Shown here one piece after another: positions 6,330-14,903 of a stretch of 40,934 bases of DNA (positions are counted from its first letter, which is position 1; the number at the start of each line of letters is the position of its first letter). A model generated the notes under the pieces. The model made no database searches and was not told where the DNA came from. It saw nothing but the letters and a program-made list of their open reading frames with translations. The stretch spans positions 1 through 40,934 of the forward strand of contig NZ_FOCO01000027.1 in assembly GCF_900110135.1 (NCBI RefSeq), in the 5' to 3' direction. The DNA is from Pseudorhodobacter antarcticus. Lineage in GTDB: Bacteria; Pseudomonadota; Alphaproteobacteria; Rhodobacterales; Rhodobacteraceae. A program made the translations under genes and the position numbers.

Positions 6330-8789
6330 ATGATCACTGCCTTCCGCTGGCTCACCCGTATTCTTATCGCGCTTTTGGCCCTTGCGGCGCTTGTGCTATT
6401 GATCACTTACTTTTTCTTGTCGCGCTCCTTGCCCGATTATTCCGAAAACTTCACGCTGGACGGGGTCAGCGCCGATGTTGAAATCGTGCGCAACAACGCC
6501 AATGTGCCGCATATTTTCGGCAGTACCGATGCGGATGTGTATTTCGCGCTTGGCTTTGCCCATGCCCAAGATCGTTTGTGGCAAATGACCATGCTGCGGC
6601 GCACCGCCCAAGGGCGGCTGTCTGAAATGTTCGGCGAACGCACGCTGAAAATAGACGAATTGCTGCGCCGCTATGATCTTTACACCCTCGCCAGCCAATC
6701 GATCGCGGCCCAAGATGATGACACGCGCATTGCCCTCGACGCCTATGCGCGCGGCGTGAACGCGTGGATTGGGGAGGTGAACCTGAAGGCGCGCGGGCGC
6801 GGGGCCCCTGAATTTTTCTTTTTCACCAATGAAATCGCCGCGTGGCAACCCGCCGACAGCTTGGCCCTGATCAAACTGATGGCGCTGCAACTGTCGGGGC
6901 ATTTGGATGCCGAAGTGCTGCGCGCCCGCACCTCCATGCTGTTGTCCGAAGATCGTTTGCGCGACATTCTGCCCGATGCCCCGGGTGCTGCCCTCACCGC
7001 CCTGCCTGATTACGCCAGCCTTATGCCCAGCCCGCCGCCGGGCGGCTTTCCCACCCGCGTGGCCGCAGACCCGCTGTCGCCCTTTGTGGCCAGCGTGTTT
7101 GCAGGCGCGTCCAACGCTTGGGCCGCTGCCCCCGAACGCTCTGCCGCAGGCGGTGCTTTGCTGGCCAACGACCCGCATCTGGCCTTTACCGCGCCGACAC
7201 TGTGGTATCTAGCGCGGCTTGATTTTCTGTCTGGCGGCGTGATCGGTGCCACCATCCCCGGCATCCCTACTGTGCTAATCGGGCGCTCTGCCGCTTTGGG
7301 CTGGGGCCTCACCTCCGCTTATCTTGATGATCAAGACGTGGTGATGGAACGCGTTAATCCCGACAATACCGAAGAATACGACAGCGGGGCTGGCTGGAAA
7401 GCCTTTGAAACACGCCGCTCCATCATCACGATCAAAGATCGAGATCCCGTCACCATCACGCTGCGCTGGTCCGATGCCGGGCCCATCCTGCCCGGTTCGC
7501 ATTATGATCTTGCCACGGTCACCCCGGCGGGCCATGTCGCGGCCCTGTCATGGACCGCGCTATCACCCGCTGACACATCGCTGACCGCCGCCATCCGCCT
7601 GATGAAATCAAAATCCGTGGCGCAAGCGATTGAGGCGGGGCGTTTGTACATCGCCCCGGCGCAAAACCTGATGCTGGCCGATAAAGATGGCATCGGTTTT
7701 CAACTGATCGGCGCTGTGCCCAACCGCAACCCCGCACACACCACCCAAGGGCGTATGCCCAGCCTTGGTGACAAGCTGCAAAACCGCTGGAACGGCATCC
7801 AGCCTTACGACCAAAACCTGCGCGTGCTGGACCCCACATCGGGTCTGATCGGCAACACCAACAACAACACCACAGATGCCGCGTTTCCCAACAACATCAG
7901 CTTTACCTGGGGCGACACGCACCGCATCCAACGCTGGCTGACCTTGATGAAAACCCGCGAGGTCCATACCCGCGAAAGCTTTATCGAGGCACAACTGGAC
8001 ACTGTATCCCCCATCGCGCGCAGTGTGCTGCCGCTGATCGGGGCGGAACTGTGGTTCACCGGAACGCCATCCCCCGATGGCACGCCAGAACGTCTGCGCG
8101 AACGCGCGCTGACCCTGCTGGCCGAATGGACCGGGGAAATGAACGAACATCTGCCTGAACCCCTGATCTATGCCGCCTGGGTGCGCGCGGTGCAGGACCG
8201 CCTGATCCGCGATGAGTTGGGGCCGCTGGCCGACAGTTTCACCCACGCCGATCCGGTGTTTATCGAACGCGTGTTTCGCGATACCGATGGCGCGGCAAAA
8301 TGGTGTGATGTGATCCAATCAGCCGCGATTGAAACCTGCCCCGACATTGCGCGCGTGGCGCTTGATCAAGCGTTGCTAACCCTGTCCGAACGCTATGGCG
8401 GAAATTTGGAAACATGGCGCTGGGGCGATGCGCATCAGGCCACGCATGACCATCCGGTGCTGGGCAGCGTGCCTGTGCTGCGTTATTTCGTGAACTTGCG
8501 CCAATCCACATCAGGCGGCGACAGCACCTTGATGCGCGGATTGACGCGCGGCTTTGGCCCCGACCCCTATGAAAACGTGCATGGCGCGGGCTATCGCGGC
8601 GTCTATGATTTCGCAGATCCTGACAGTTCGGTGTTCATCTCGGCCACCGGGCAATCGGGCCACCCGCTGTCGCGTCATTATGATGATTTGGGTGTCTTGT
8701 GGCGGCGCGGCGAATATATCCCGATGTCACTGGACCCCGGCCTTGCACGCGCCGCAGCCGTTGGCATCACGAAAATTTCACCTAAATAA
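6330..8789 (+). CDS. Penicillin acylase-family (peptidase S45) amidohydrolase
   Basis: Family members are Ntn hydrolases made as one chain and cut in two; the new N-terminal Ser attacks amides such as penicillins or acyl-homoserine lactones. This 819-residue protein starts MITAFRWLTRILIALLALAA, an N-terminal membrane anchor or signal segment (residues about 7-30), so it acts in the periplasm. The expected autoprocessing site is Gly-Ala/Ser261 in AGASNAW. Before it comes ALGFAHAQDRLWQMTMLRR (alpha chain), and after it NDPHLAF and GNTNNNTTDAAFP. The start at ATG 6330 was preferred to an upstream frame that runs over the divergent gene. Substrate is unknown; quorum-signal or antibiotic acylase activity is possible but not shown by sequence. 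Confidence 0.88.
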   Translation: MITAFRWLTRILIALLALAALVLLITYFFLSRSLPDYSENFTLDGVSADVEIVRNNANVPHIFGSTDADVYFALGFAHAQDRLWQMTMLRRTAQGRLSEMFGERTLKIDELLRRYDLYTLASQSIAAQDDDTRIALDAYARGVNAWIGEVNLKARGRGAPEFFFFTNEIAAWQPADSLALIKLMALQLSGHLDAEVLRARTSMLLSEDRLRDILPDAPGAALTALPDYASLMPSPPPGGFPTRVAADPLSPFVASVFAGASNAWAAAPERSAAGGALLANDPHLAFTAPTLWYLARLDFLSGGVIGATIPGIPTVLIGRSAALGWGLTSAYLDDQDVVMERVNPDNTEEYDSGAGWKAFETRRSIITIKDRDPVTITLRWSDAGPILPGSHYDLATVTPAGHVAALSWTALSPADTSLTAAIRLMKSKSVAQAIEAGRLYIAPAQNLMLADKDGIGFQLIGAVPNRNPAHTTQGRMPSLGDKLQNRWNGIQPYDQNLRVLDPTSGLIGNTNNNTTDAAFPNNISFTWGDTHRIQRWLTLMKTREVHTRESFIEAQLDTVSPIARSVLPLIGAELWFTGTPSPDGTPERLRERALTLLAEWTGEMNEHLPEPLIYAAWVRAVQDRLIRDELGPLADSFTHADPVFIERVFRDTDGAAKWCDVIQSAAIETCPDIARVALDQALLTLSERYGGNLETWRWGDAHQATHDHPVLGSVPVLRYFVNLRQSTSGGDSTLMRGLTRGFGPDPYENVHGAGYRGVYDFADPDSSVFISATGQSGHPLSRHYDDLGVLWRRGEYIPMSLDPGLARAAAVGITKISPK

Positions 8790-8793
8790 TATG

Positions 8794-8826
8794 CCTTTGC
8801 AGCCGGTTCTTAAACCGCTGCAAAGG
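8794..8826. terminator. Shared hairpin at the convergent S45/hflX junction
   Basis: CCTTTGCAGC pairs with GCTGCAAAGG, extended inward by GGTT/AACC. The hairpin begins just after the S45 stop and runs into the last codons of hflX, so it can serve transcripts from both sides. T runs are short. Confidence 0.55.
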
Positions 8827-10141
8827 CTTTGGCTTGCCGTTCGGTCCAGCGCACATGCAAGGTCCAGCCGGTATCGGTCAACACCTCATTCTCAATCACG
8901 CCCTCGGCATGTAACCAAGCGTGGGCGCGCCCCATCGCAAAATCCAAGTGCAATTCCTCAGAACTCCGCGTCACCTCAAAGGCTTGCGAAATTGCATCCA
9001 GCAAGGTTTGCACCCCATGCCCCGTGACCGACGACAGCGCAAATATCCGCGCTGATTTATCCGCCTGCGCCTCCAGTGCTGCGCGCGCGGTGTCATCGAC
9101 CAAATCCAGCTTGTTCCAAATTTCAAACTGCGGGGTTTCGGCGCGCACGCCCAAACTGGTCAAAATATCGCGCACATCCGCCGCTTGTTCCGACGATTCC
9201 GGATGGCTGATATCGCGCACATGCAAAATCAGATCGGCCTCCAAAACCTCTTCCAACGTGGCGCGAAACGCCGCAACCAGTTGGGTTGGCAATTCGGAAA
9301 TAAACCCAACCGTATCGGACAAGATCACCTTGCGCCCATCGGGCAATTCCATGCCGCGCATCGTGGGGTCCAGCGTGGCAAACAGCATATCCTTGGCCAA
9401 CACATCCGCGCCCGTTATCCGGTTGAACAGCGTCGATTTGCCCGCGTTGGTGTAACCCACCAGCGCGACTAGCGGAAACGGCACTTTGCGCCGCGCGGCC
9501 CGGTGCAATTCGCGGGTTTTGGCCACTTTATCCAACTGGCGCTTGATGCGCACCACTTGGTCATCAATCGCGCGGCGGTCAGATTCGATCTGCGTCTCAC
9601 CGGGTCCACCCACAAACCCAAGGCCGCCACGCTGGCGTTCAAGGTGGGTCCACGCCCGCACCAGCCGCGTGCGCTGATAGGAAAGTGCGGCCAGTTCTAC
9701 CTGCAACACCCCTTCACGGGTTAGCGCGCGGTCGGCGAAAATCTCCAAAATCAGCCCGGTCCGGTCCAGCAGCTTGACGCCCCATTCCTTTTCCAAGTTG
9801 CGCTGCTGCACAGGCGTCACCGGGCCATCAATCAGCACCAGCCCGACATCCAACGCTTTCATCCGCGCGCCCAACTCAGCCACTTTGCCAGACCCAAACA
9901 ACATGCCCGGCTGCATTTTGGGCAGGCGCACAATCTCGGCGCCCACCATCTCCAGCCCCGGCAAAGCGGCGGCCAGCGCCACAGCTTCGGCCAGCCCATG
10001 TTCGGGCAAACGCCGCGTACGCACCGATTTCAGGTCAGGATGCAGAACATAGGCCAGCGTCGCCTCGGCGCGCGTGTCATGCCCTGCCAGCCGCAGTTCT
10101 ACCGAAAACCCATCGTCCTCGTCGTGATCTTGCGCGCCCAA
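8810..10141 (-). CDS. hflX: GTPase HflX
   Basis: HflX is a ribosome-associated GTPase that splits stalled or stressed 70S ribosomes. The 443-residue protein has the HflX N-terminal domain (FGSGKVAEL near 82-90), the glycine-rich linker (RGGLGFVGGPGETQIESDRR, about 171-190) and the GTPase motifs GYTNAGKS (229-236), DTVGF (276-280) and NKLD (343-346). The start appears to be TTG at 10141, three bases after the hfq stop; no in-frame ATG lies nearby, so translation is probably coupled to hfq. The hfq-hflX order is conserved in many proteobacteria. It closes a long minus-strand gene block. Confidence 0.95.
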   Translation of the reverse strand: MGAQDHDEDDGFSVELRLAGHDTRAEATLAYVLHPDLKSVRTRRLPEHGLAEAVALAAALPGLEMVGAEIVRLPKMQPGMLFGSGKVAELGARMKALDVGLVLIDGPVTPVQQRNLEKEWGVKLLDRTGLILEIFADRALTREGVLQVELAALSYQRTRLVRAWTHLERQRGGLGFVGGPGETQIESDRRAIDDQVVRIKRQLDKVAKTRELHRAARRKVPFPLVALVGYTNAGKSTLFNRITGADVLAKDMLFATLDPTMRGMELPDGRKVILSDTVGFISELPTQLVAAFRATLEEVLEADLILHVRDISHPESSEQAADVRDILTSLGVRAETPQFEIWNKLDLVDDTARAALEAQADKSARIFALSSVTGHGVQTLLDAISQAFEVTRSSEELHLDFAMGRAHAWLHAEGVIENEVLTDTGWTLHVRWTERQAKAFAAV

Positions 10142-10144
10142 GGC

Positions 10145-10378
10145 TTATTCTTCGCCTTCGTACAGGCTGATTGGCGCACCCGGCATGATGGTTGAAATCG
10201 CGTGCTTGTACACCAACTGCGACTGCCCATCCCGGCGCAACAACACACAAAAATTGTCAAACCAAGTGATTACACCTTGCAGCTTAACGCCATTGATCAA
10301 AAAAATTGTTACCGGAACCTTTGCCTTACGGACATGGTTCAAAAATGCATCTTGAAGGTTCTGTTTATCGGACGCCAT
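10145..10378 (-). CDS. hfq: RNA chaperone Hfq
   Basis: Hfq is an Sm-like hexamer that helps small RNAs pair with mRNAs. The 77-residue protein starts at ATG 10378 ([12 protein letters not shown]), preceded by AAAAAAAGG. Sm1 ([21 protein letters not shown], residues 21-41) and Sm2 with the YKHAIS motif (57-62) are intact. The short C-terminal tail ([13 protein letters not shown]) lacks the long extension of E. coli Hfq, as usual in alphaproteobacteria. A longer frame to 10447 has no support. It is followed closely by hflX. Two candidate small RNAs elsewhere in this window (34.2-34.5 kb) have the architecture of Hfq clients. Confidence 0.97.
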   Translation of the reverse strand: MASDKQNLQDAFLNHVRKAKVPVTIFLINGVKLQGVITWFDNFCVLLRRDGQSQLVYKHAISTIMPGAPISLYEGEE

Positions 10379-10440
10379 TATTGCATTGCCTTTTTTTATT
10401 TTGGTTACCGTTTGTGCTTGCAGCCCGGTCGCGCAAGCAC
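10379..10440 (-). promoter_or_regulatory. hfq leader with hairpin and A-rich stretch
   Basis: In the 5' leader of hfq an 8-bp stem (GTGCTTGC/GCAAGCAC, 10414-10440) is followed by an A-rich stretch, AACCAAAATAAAAAAAGG, that runs into the ribosome site. A-rich ARN-like tracts are known contacts of the Hfq distal face, so autoregulation is conceivable. This is inference; no promoter was confidently placed between 10441 and the trkH stop at 10518. Confidence 0.35.
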
Positions 10441-10517
10441 ACTCCAAGTATGTAATGGGAATCCCAGAGTTTCCAGCCCAAAAGCAAGGCGATGCGCAAT
10501 GTCGCGCCGATAGCGTC

Positions 10518-12038
10518 TTACCTGCGCCACACCCCGGGCGACAAAAGCGCTAGAATGGCCAAAATCTCCACCCGCCCCACGATCATCGCAGCCCCCAGAA
10601 TGGCCTTTTCCGACATCGACAATTCGATCATGCGGATTGGCCCCTCGGCGGCCATCACCGTCAATGGCCCCGTGGTCGTGACAGCCGAGATGGTCAAGAT
10701 CAGGCTTTGCTCAAACTCCATCCCGCGCAACGACAAGGCTGCAATCACGATGGCAAATGTCACGGCATACAGCATAAAGAAAATCCATGCCACATAAGCC
10801 CCACCTTGGCGCAACTGGCGTTCCCCGTCGCCACCCCCGCCAATGGAACTTGGATGCACCAAACGGTCCATCTCCCGCTCCCCATGCCGGGCCAGCGAAT
10901 AGACCCGCAGCAGCTTTAACCCGCCAGCCGTGGTTGCAATTCCGCCGCCCATCATCGCCAACCCCAGCAGCACCAAACCCGGACTGTTCAACCCCGACCA
11001 CAGCCGCGCATCTTGCCAATCGGCACTTTCAAACCCCGTGGTGGTCAGGAATGACATCGTGGTGAACAGCCCGCCCCACAACGCTTGCAGCGCCGCCGAT
11101 GCGTTCCAAACATCATCCACCACCAAGGCCCCAACCCAATGGCGCAAGAACAACAGCCCCGGCACGACGGCCAAGAAAAACAGCGCCAACCGCACCTCAT
11201 GGTCATCCAAAATGGGCCGATTGCGGTCGGTTAACACCGCCCCCGGCAGGCTGCGCCGCGTCAACGCCAGAGCCATAAACGCAAAAACCAAGATTTCTGC
11301 GACCCGGCCCCCATCTGCTGCAGCAAGGCTTTGCCCATTGGTAATCCCACTGGTTGACAGCGTTGACAGGGCCAGACACAACGCCGTCATCCCGCGTTCG
11401 CCCGCGATCAATAACATCACCCACAACATCACTGTCAGCCCGAAATAGGCCGGAAACAGCACCATCGAATGGCGGATCATCCGCTCCGCCGGGCCCGCCG
11501 CATGGGTGATCTGGTCGGCGCCTTGCGCGCCGCGCCCCGGCACGCGCCCCGACAGCACCTCTACCCCGCCAAGGTTCAACGGCGCCAAAATCGCCGCCGC
11601 CGACATTAAAACGAAAAAACCACCCATCCAGCCCACCAGCGCGCGCCACAAATGCAACGACGGCGCAAGGCGGCCCGGCGTGTCGTATTGCGTCACGCCA
11701 GTAGTCGTAAAAGACGACACCATTTCAAACCAAGCATTGCCAAAACTCGTGTCCGGCACCGCCTCATTGAACGGGATCGCAAACAAAAATGGCAGCCAGA
11801 TATAGGCCCCCAACAACGCCGCAAGCTGGCTGCGCGCGGCTTGGCGCGGTCTGTGATTGGATGTGGCAATCCCCACCAACACTGAAAACAGCAAAAAAAT
11901 CACCGCGCCGTAAAAAAACGGCCGCGCCACCGCAAAGTTGGAATACACCGCTGCATGCGCCGCCGGAAACAGCATGGCAAGCGCACCAACCCCCGAAAGG
12001 ATCACCAGCAGCGGCAGTTCCAAAATACGGCGGATCAT
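10518..12038 (-). CDS. trkH: Trk potassium uptake protein, TrkH/KtrB family
   Basis: This is the membrane pore of a K+ uptake system gated by TrkA. The 506-residue protein is strongly hydrophobic. The four selectivity-filter loops of the family are visible in order: [34 protein letters not shown] and [13 protein letters not shown], each providing the conserved Gly. Length is slightly above E. coli TrkH. It starts at ATG 12038, six bases after the trkA stop, so the two subunits are co-translated. Placement next to ntrYX and hfq is the standard alphaproteobacterial order. Confidence 0.95.
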   Translation of the reverse strand: MIRRILELPLLVILSGVGALAMLFPAAHAAVYSNFAVARPFFYGAVIFLLFSVLVGIATSNHRPRQAARSQLAALLGAYIWLPFLFAIPFNEAVPDTSFGNAWFEMVSSFTTTGVTQYDTPGRLAPSLHLWRALVGWMGGFFVLMSAAAILAPLNLGGVEVLSGRVPGRGAQGADQITHAAGPAERMIRHSMVLFPAYFGLTVMLWVMLLIAGERGMTALCLALSTLSTSGITNGQSLAAADGGRVAEILVFAFMALALTRRSLPGAVLTDRNRPILDDHEVRLALFFLAVVPGLLFLRHWVGALVVDDVWNASAALQALWGGLFTTMSFLTTTGFESADWQDARLWSGLNSPGLVLLGLAMMGGGIATTAGGLKLLRVYSLARHGEREMDRLVHPSSIGGGGDGERQLRQGGAYVAWIFFMLYAVTFAIVIAALSLRGMEFEQSLILTISAVTTTGPLTVMAAEGPIRMIELSMSEKAILGAAMIVGRVEILAILALLSPGVWRR

Positions 12039-12044
12039 ATCAGA

Positions 12045-13421
12045 TCAAAAGAAATCAACGGAAACTTGCAGCAAACGCTCTACCTCGGGCACGTCCTTCG
12101 CCATGCAAAACAGCGCGATCACATCGCCCTCCTCCATCCGCAAATCGCCCGTGGGTTTCATCACGCGGTCGCCCTTCATCACAGCCCCCACCAACACGCC
12201 TTCGGGAAATTCCGTGTCGCGGATTAACTTGCCCGCCAGCGGAGATGTGGACAGCACTTGCGCCTCAATCATCTCGGCTTCCGCATCGCCAATCGAATAA
12301 ATCGCGCGCACCCGGCCGTGGCGAATGTGGCGCAAGATCGACGAGACTGTGGTCGCGCGCGGGTTGATGAACGCATCAATATCCAACGCGCCCATAAGTG
12401 GCACCAATGTCGGGTCATTGACCAGCGCAATCGCCATGGGACAGCCCGCCTGTTTTGCGCGCACCGCGACCAAAAGATTGGTTTTGTCATCATCGGTTAC
12501 CGCCAAAACCGCATCGGCCCGGTCAATCCCCGCCTCCAGCAAAATGTCCATATCCATGCCATCACCATGCAAAACGATGGTACGTTCCAAACCATCGGCG
12601 GCTTTTTCGGCGCGGCTGCGGTTTTTCTCAATCACCTTGGCGCGCAAACGGTCGGTCCGCGCCTCCAGCGCCCGCGCCACGGCCAACCCCACATTGCCAC
12701 CGCCCACAATCACAATGCGTTCTTGCTTGCGGGTGGTTTTGCCAAAAATCTCCAGCGTGCGGTTTAGATCTTCGGTATGGGCGAATACATAAATCCGGTC
12801 GCCTGCAAACAACTGGTCCCCCGGTTCTGGGGCAAACAACCGCTCGTCCCGGCGCACCGCCACGACGATTGCGCGCAGGGTCGAAAACAGCTCCGACAAT
12901 TGGCGCAATGGTGTGTTCAGCACGGGGCAATCTTCATCCAGCACAATGCCCAACAGTTGCGCGCGCCCGCCCATGAAACTTTCGGTATCAAAGGTCGCGG
13001 GTGCCGCAAGCCGCTGCAACGCCGCCTCCGCCACTTCTTTTTCGGGGCTAATCACCACATCAATCGGCATGTGATCGCGGCGGTACAGGTCGGAATAAAT
13101 CGCATCCAAATAGCTTTGCGACCGCAGGCGTGCAATTTTGCGCGGGACCGAAAACACAGAATGGGCAACCTGACAGGTCACCATATTCACCTCATCCGAA
13201 TGGGTGGCGGCGATAATCATGTCGGCGTCGCGCGCGCCCGCCCGCGCCAAAACGTCAGGGTAACTGGCAAAGCCCACAATCCCCTGAACATCCAGCGTAT
13301 CGGTGGCCCGACGCACCAAATCGGCGTTGAAATCAACGACCGTTACGTCGTTGTTTTCTCCAGACAAGTGGCGTGCGATTTGCCACCCCACCTGCCCCGC
13401 ACCGCAGATGATCACTTTCAT
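12045..13421 (-). CDS. trkA: Trk system potassium regulator TrkA
   Basis: TrkA is the cytosolic nucleotide-binding gate of the Trk K+ channel. The 458-residue protein has two tandem RCK_N/RCK_C pairs: the first Rossmann motif is CGAGQVG (6-12) with VVDFN ending the second strand, and the second is VGGGNVGLAVA near residue 240. RCK_C segments follow each (for example GDRIYVFAHTEDL and GDVIALFCMAKDV). It starts at ATG 13421; 66 non-coding bases separate it from ntrX upstream, with no obvious terminator, so it is probably co-transcribed with the ntr genes. Confidence 0.96.
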   Translation of the reverse strand: MKVIICGAGQVGWQIARHLSGENNDVTVVDFNADLVRRATDTLDVQGIVGFASYPDVLARAGARDADMIIAATHSDEVNMVTCQVAHSVFSVPRKIARLRSQSYLDAIYSDLYRRDHMPIDVVISPEKEVAEAALQRLAAPATFDTESFMGGRAQLLGIVLDEDCPVLNTPLRQLSELFSTLRAIVVAVRRDERLFAPEPGDQLFAGDRIYVFAHTEDLNRTLEIFGKTTRKQERIVIVGGGNVGLAVARALEARTDRLRAKVIEKNRSRAEKAADGLERTIVLHGDGMDMDILLEAGIDRADAVLAVTDDDKTNLLVAVRAKQAGCPMAIALVNDPTLVPLMGALDIDAFINPRATTVSSILRHIRHGRVRAIYSIGDAEAEMIEAQVLSTSPLAGKLIRDTEFPEGVLVGAVMKGDRVMKPTGDLRMEEGDVIALFCMAKDVPEVERLLQVSVDFF

Positions 13422-13487
13422 GGGCCTATACTCCGTGGCATTGATCGCCCTATGTCGCAGATGCGGGCGGAATGGTCAATCTGGGCT

Positions 13488-14903
13488 CTATTCGTCGCCC
13501 TCGTCGTCCAAATCCTCCAACCGGGCCATGCGCGACCCCGACTTGCTGGTGGTCACCACGCCCAACGATTTCAGCTTGCGGTGCAGCGCGCTGCGTTCCA
13601 TGCCCACAAAACTGGCGGTCCGGCTGATATTGCCGCCAAAGCGGTTGATTTGCGTCAGCAAATACTCCTTCTCAAACAACTCGCGTGCCTCGCGCAGCGG
13701 CAACGTGGCCAGCGCGCCACCCAGCACCAGCCGCCCATCTTCGCGCCCGGCAGGTTCATGCCCCGGCAGTTCCTTGACATCGACCGGGCCCGCCGCATCG
13801 CCCAAAATCAACACCCGTTCAATCACATTGCGCAATTGGCGCACGTTGCCCGGCCATTGCATGGTTTGCAGCATCGCCTCCGCTTCGGTGGTCAAGCTGC
13901 GCACGGGCAGGCCTTGGGTGCGGTGGAACATGTCGATGAAATAAGCGGTCAGTTCGGGAATATCTTCGCGCCGATCCTCTAAGCTGGGCACCGAGATCGG
14001 GACCACGTTCAGGCGGTCATACAGCTCTTGGCGAAACCGCCCTGCGGCGATTTCACTGCGCAAATCGCGGGTGGTTGAAGATATAACGCGCAAATCCACC
14101 CGCACTTTATCGACGCCGCCCACCCGTGTGAACTGCTGGTCCACCAACACACGCAGGATTTTGGATTGCGTGCCCAGTGGCATTTCCGCCACCTCGTCGA
14201 AGTAAACGACGCCGCCATGTGCCTGCTCCAACAGCCCTTTTTCCAATCCCCGATCCGGCGTTTCGCGGCCAAACAGCACTTCCTCCATCCGGTCCGGTTC
14301 AATCGTGGCCGAAGTAACGGTGACAAAGGGCGCGGCCGACCGGTTGGAATTGCCGTGAATGAACCGCGCCGCCAGCTCCTTGCCCGATCCGGCAGGGCCA
14401 GACAGCATCACGCGCCCGTTGGATTTGGTGACTTTATCCAAGTGCGATTTCAACGTCTTATAGGCCGTACTTGATCCAATCATCTCAGACGATGTGACAT
14501 CACGCCGGCGCAAATCGGTGTTTTCACGGCGCAACCGGCTGGTTTCCATCGCGCGGCTGACAACGACCATCAACTGATCAATGTTAAACGGCTTTTCAAT
14601 GAAATCATACGCGCCCTGCTTTATCGCTGCGACCGCAATTTCAATATTGCCATGGCCCGAAATAATCACCACAGGCACATCCGGATTGTCGCGCTTGACG
14701 GTTTTCAGAATGTCGATCCCGTCCATCTGGCTGTCTTTCAACCAAATATCCAAGATCATAAGCGATGGCGCTTCGCTCGCAATCTCCGCCATGCAATCAT
14801 CAGAATTCCCTGCAAGTCGAATGGCATAGCCTTCGTCCTTCAAAATATCCCCGATCAATTCGCGGATATCGCGTTCATCGTCCACGATCAAAATACTGCT
14901 CAT
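13488..14903 (-). CDS. ntrX: Nitrogen-assimilation response regulator NtrX
   Basis: NtrX is the partner of the sensor kinase NtrY and acts in nitrogen, redox and envelope control in alphaproteobacteria. The 471-residue protein has a receiver domain (VDDERDI at 7-13, phospho-acceptor Asp52 in MILDIW, Lys104 in EKPF), an AAA+ domain (Walker A GPAGSGKE, 169-176; Walker B VVYFDEV, about 232-238) and a C-terminal Fis-type helix-turn-helix (ISRTASFVGMERSALHRKL). The GAFTGA loop that touches sigma-54 is absent; the segment reads VLFGRETPDRGLEKGLLEQA instead. It starts at ATG 14903, overlapping the ntrY stop by four bases. Confidence 0.95.
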   Translation of the reverse strand: MSSILIVDDERDIRELIGDILKDEGYAIRLAGNSDDCMAEIASEAPSLMILDIWLKDSQMDGIDILKTVKRDNPDVPVVIISGHGNIEIAVAAIKQGAYDFIEKPFNIDQLMVVVSRAMETSRLRRENTDLRRRDVTSSEMIGSSTAYKTLKSHLDKVTKSNGRVMLSGPAGSGKELAARFIHGNSNRSAAPFVTVTSATIEPDRMEEVLFGRETPDRGLEKGLLEQAHGGVVYFDEVAEMPLGTQSKILRVLVDQQFTRVGGVDKVRVDLRVISSTTRDLRSEIAAGRFRQELYDRLNVVPISVPSLEDRREDIPELTAYFIDMFHRTQGLPVRSLTTEAEAMLQTMQWPGNVRQLRNVIERVLILGDAAGPVDVKELPGHEPAGREDGRLVLGGALATLPLREARELFEKEYLLTQINRFGGNISRTASFVGMERSALHRKLKSLGVVTTSKSGSRMARLEDLDDEGDE

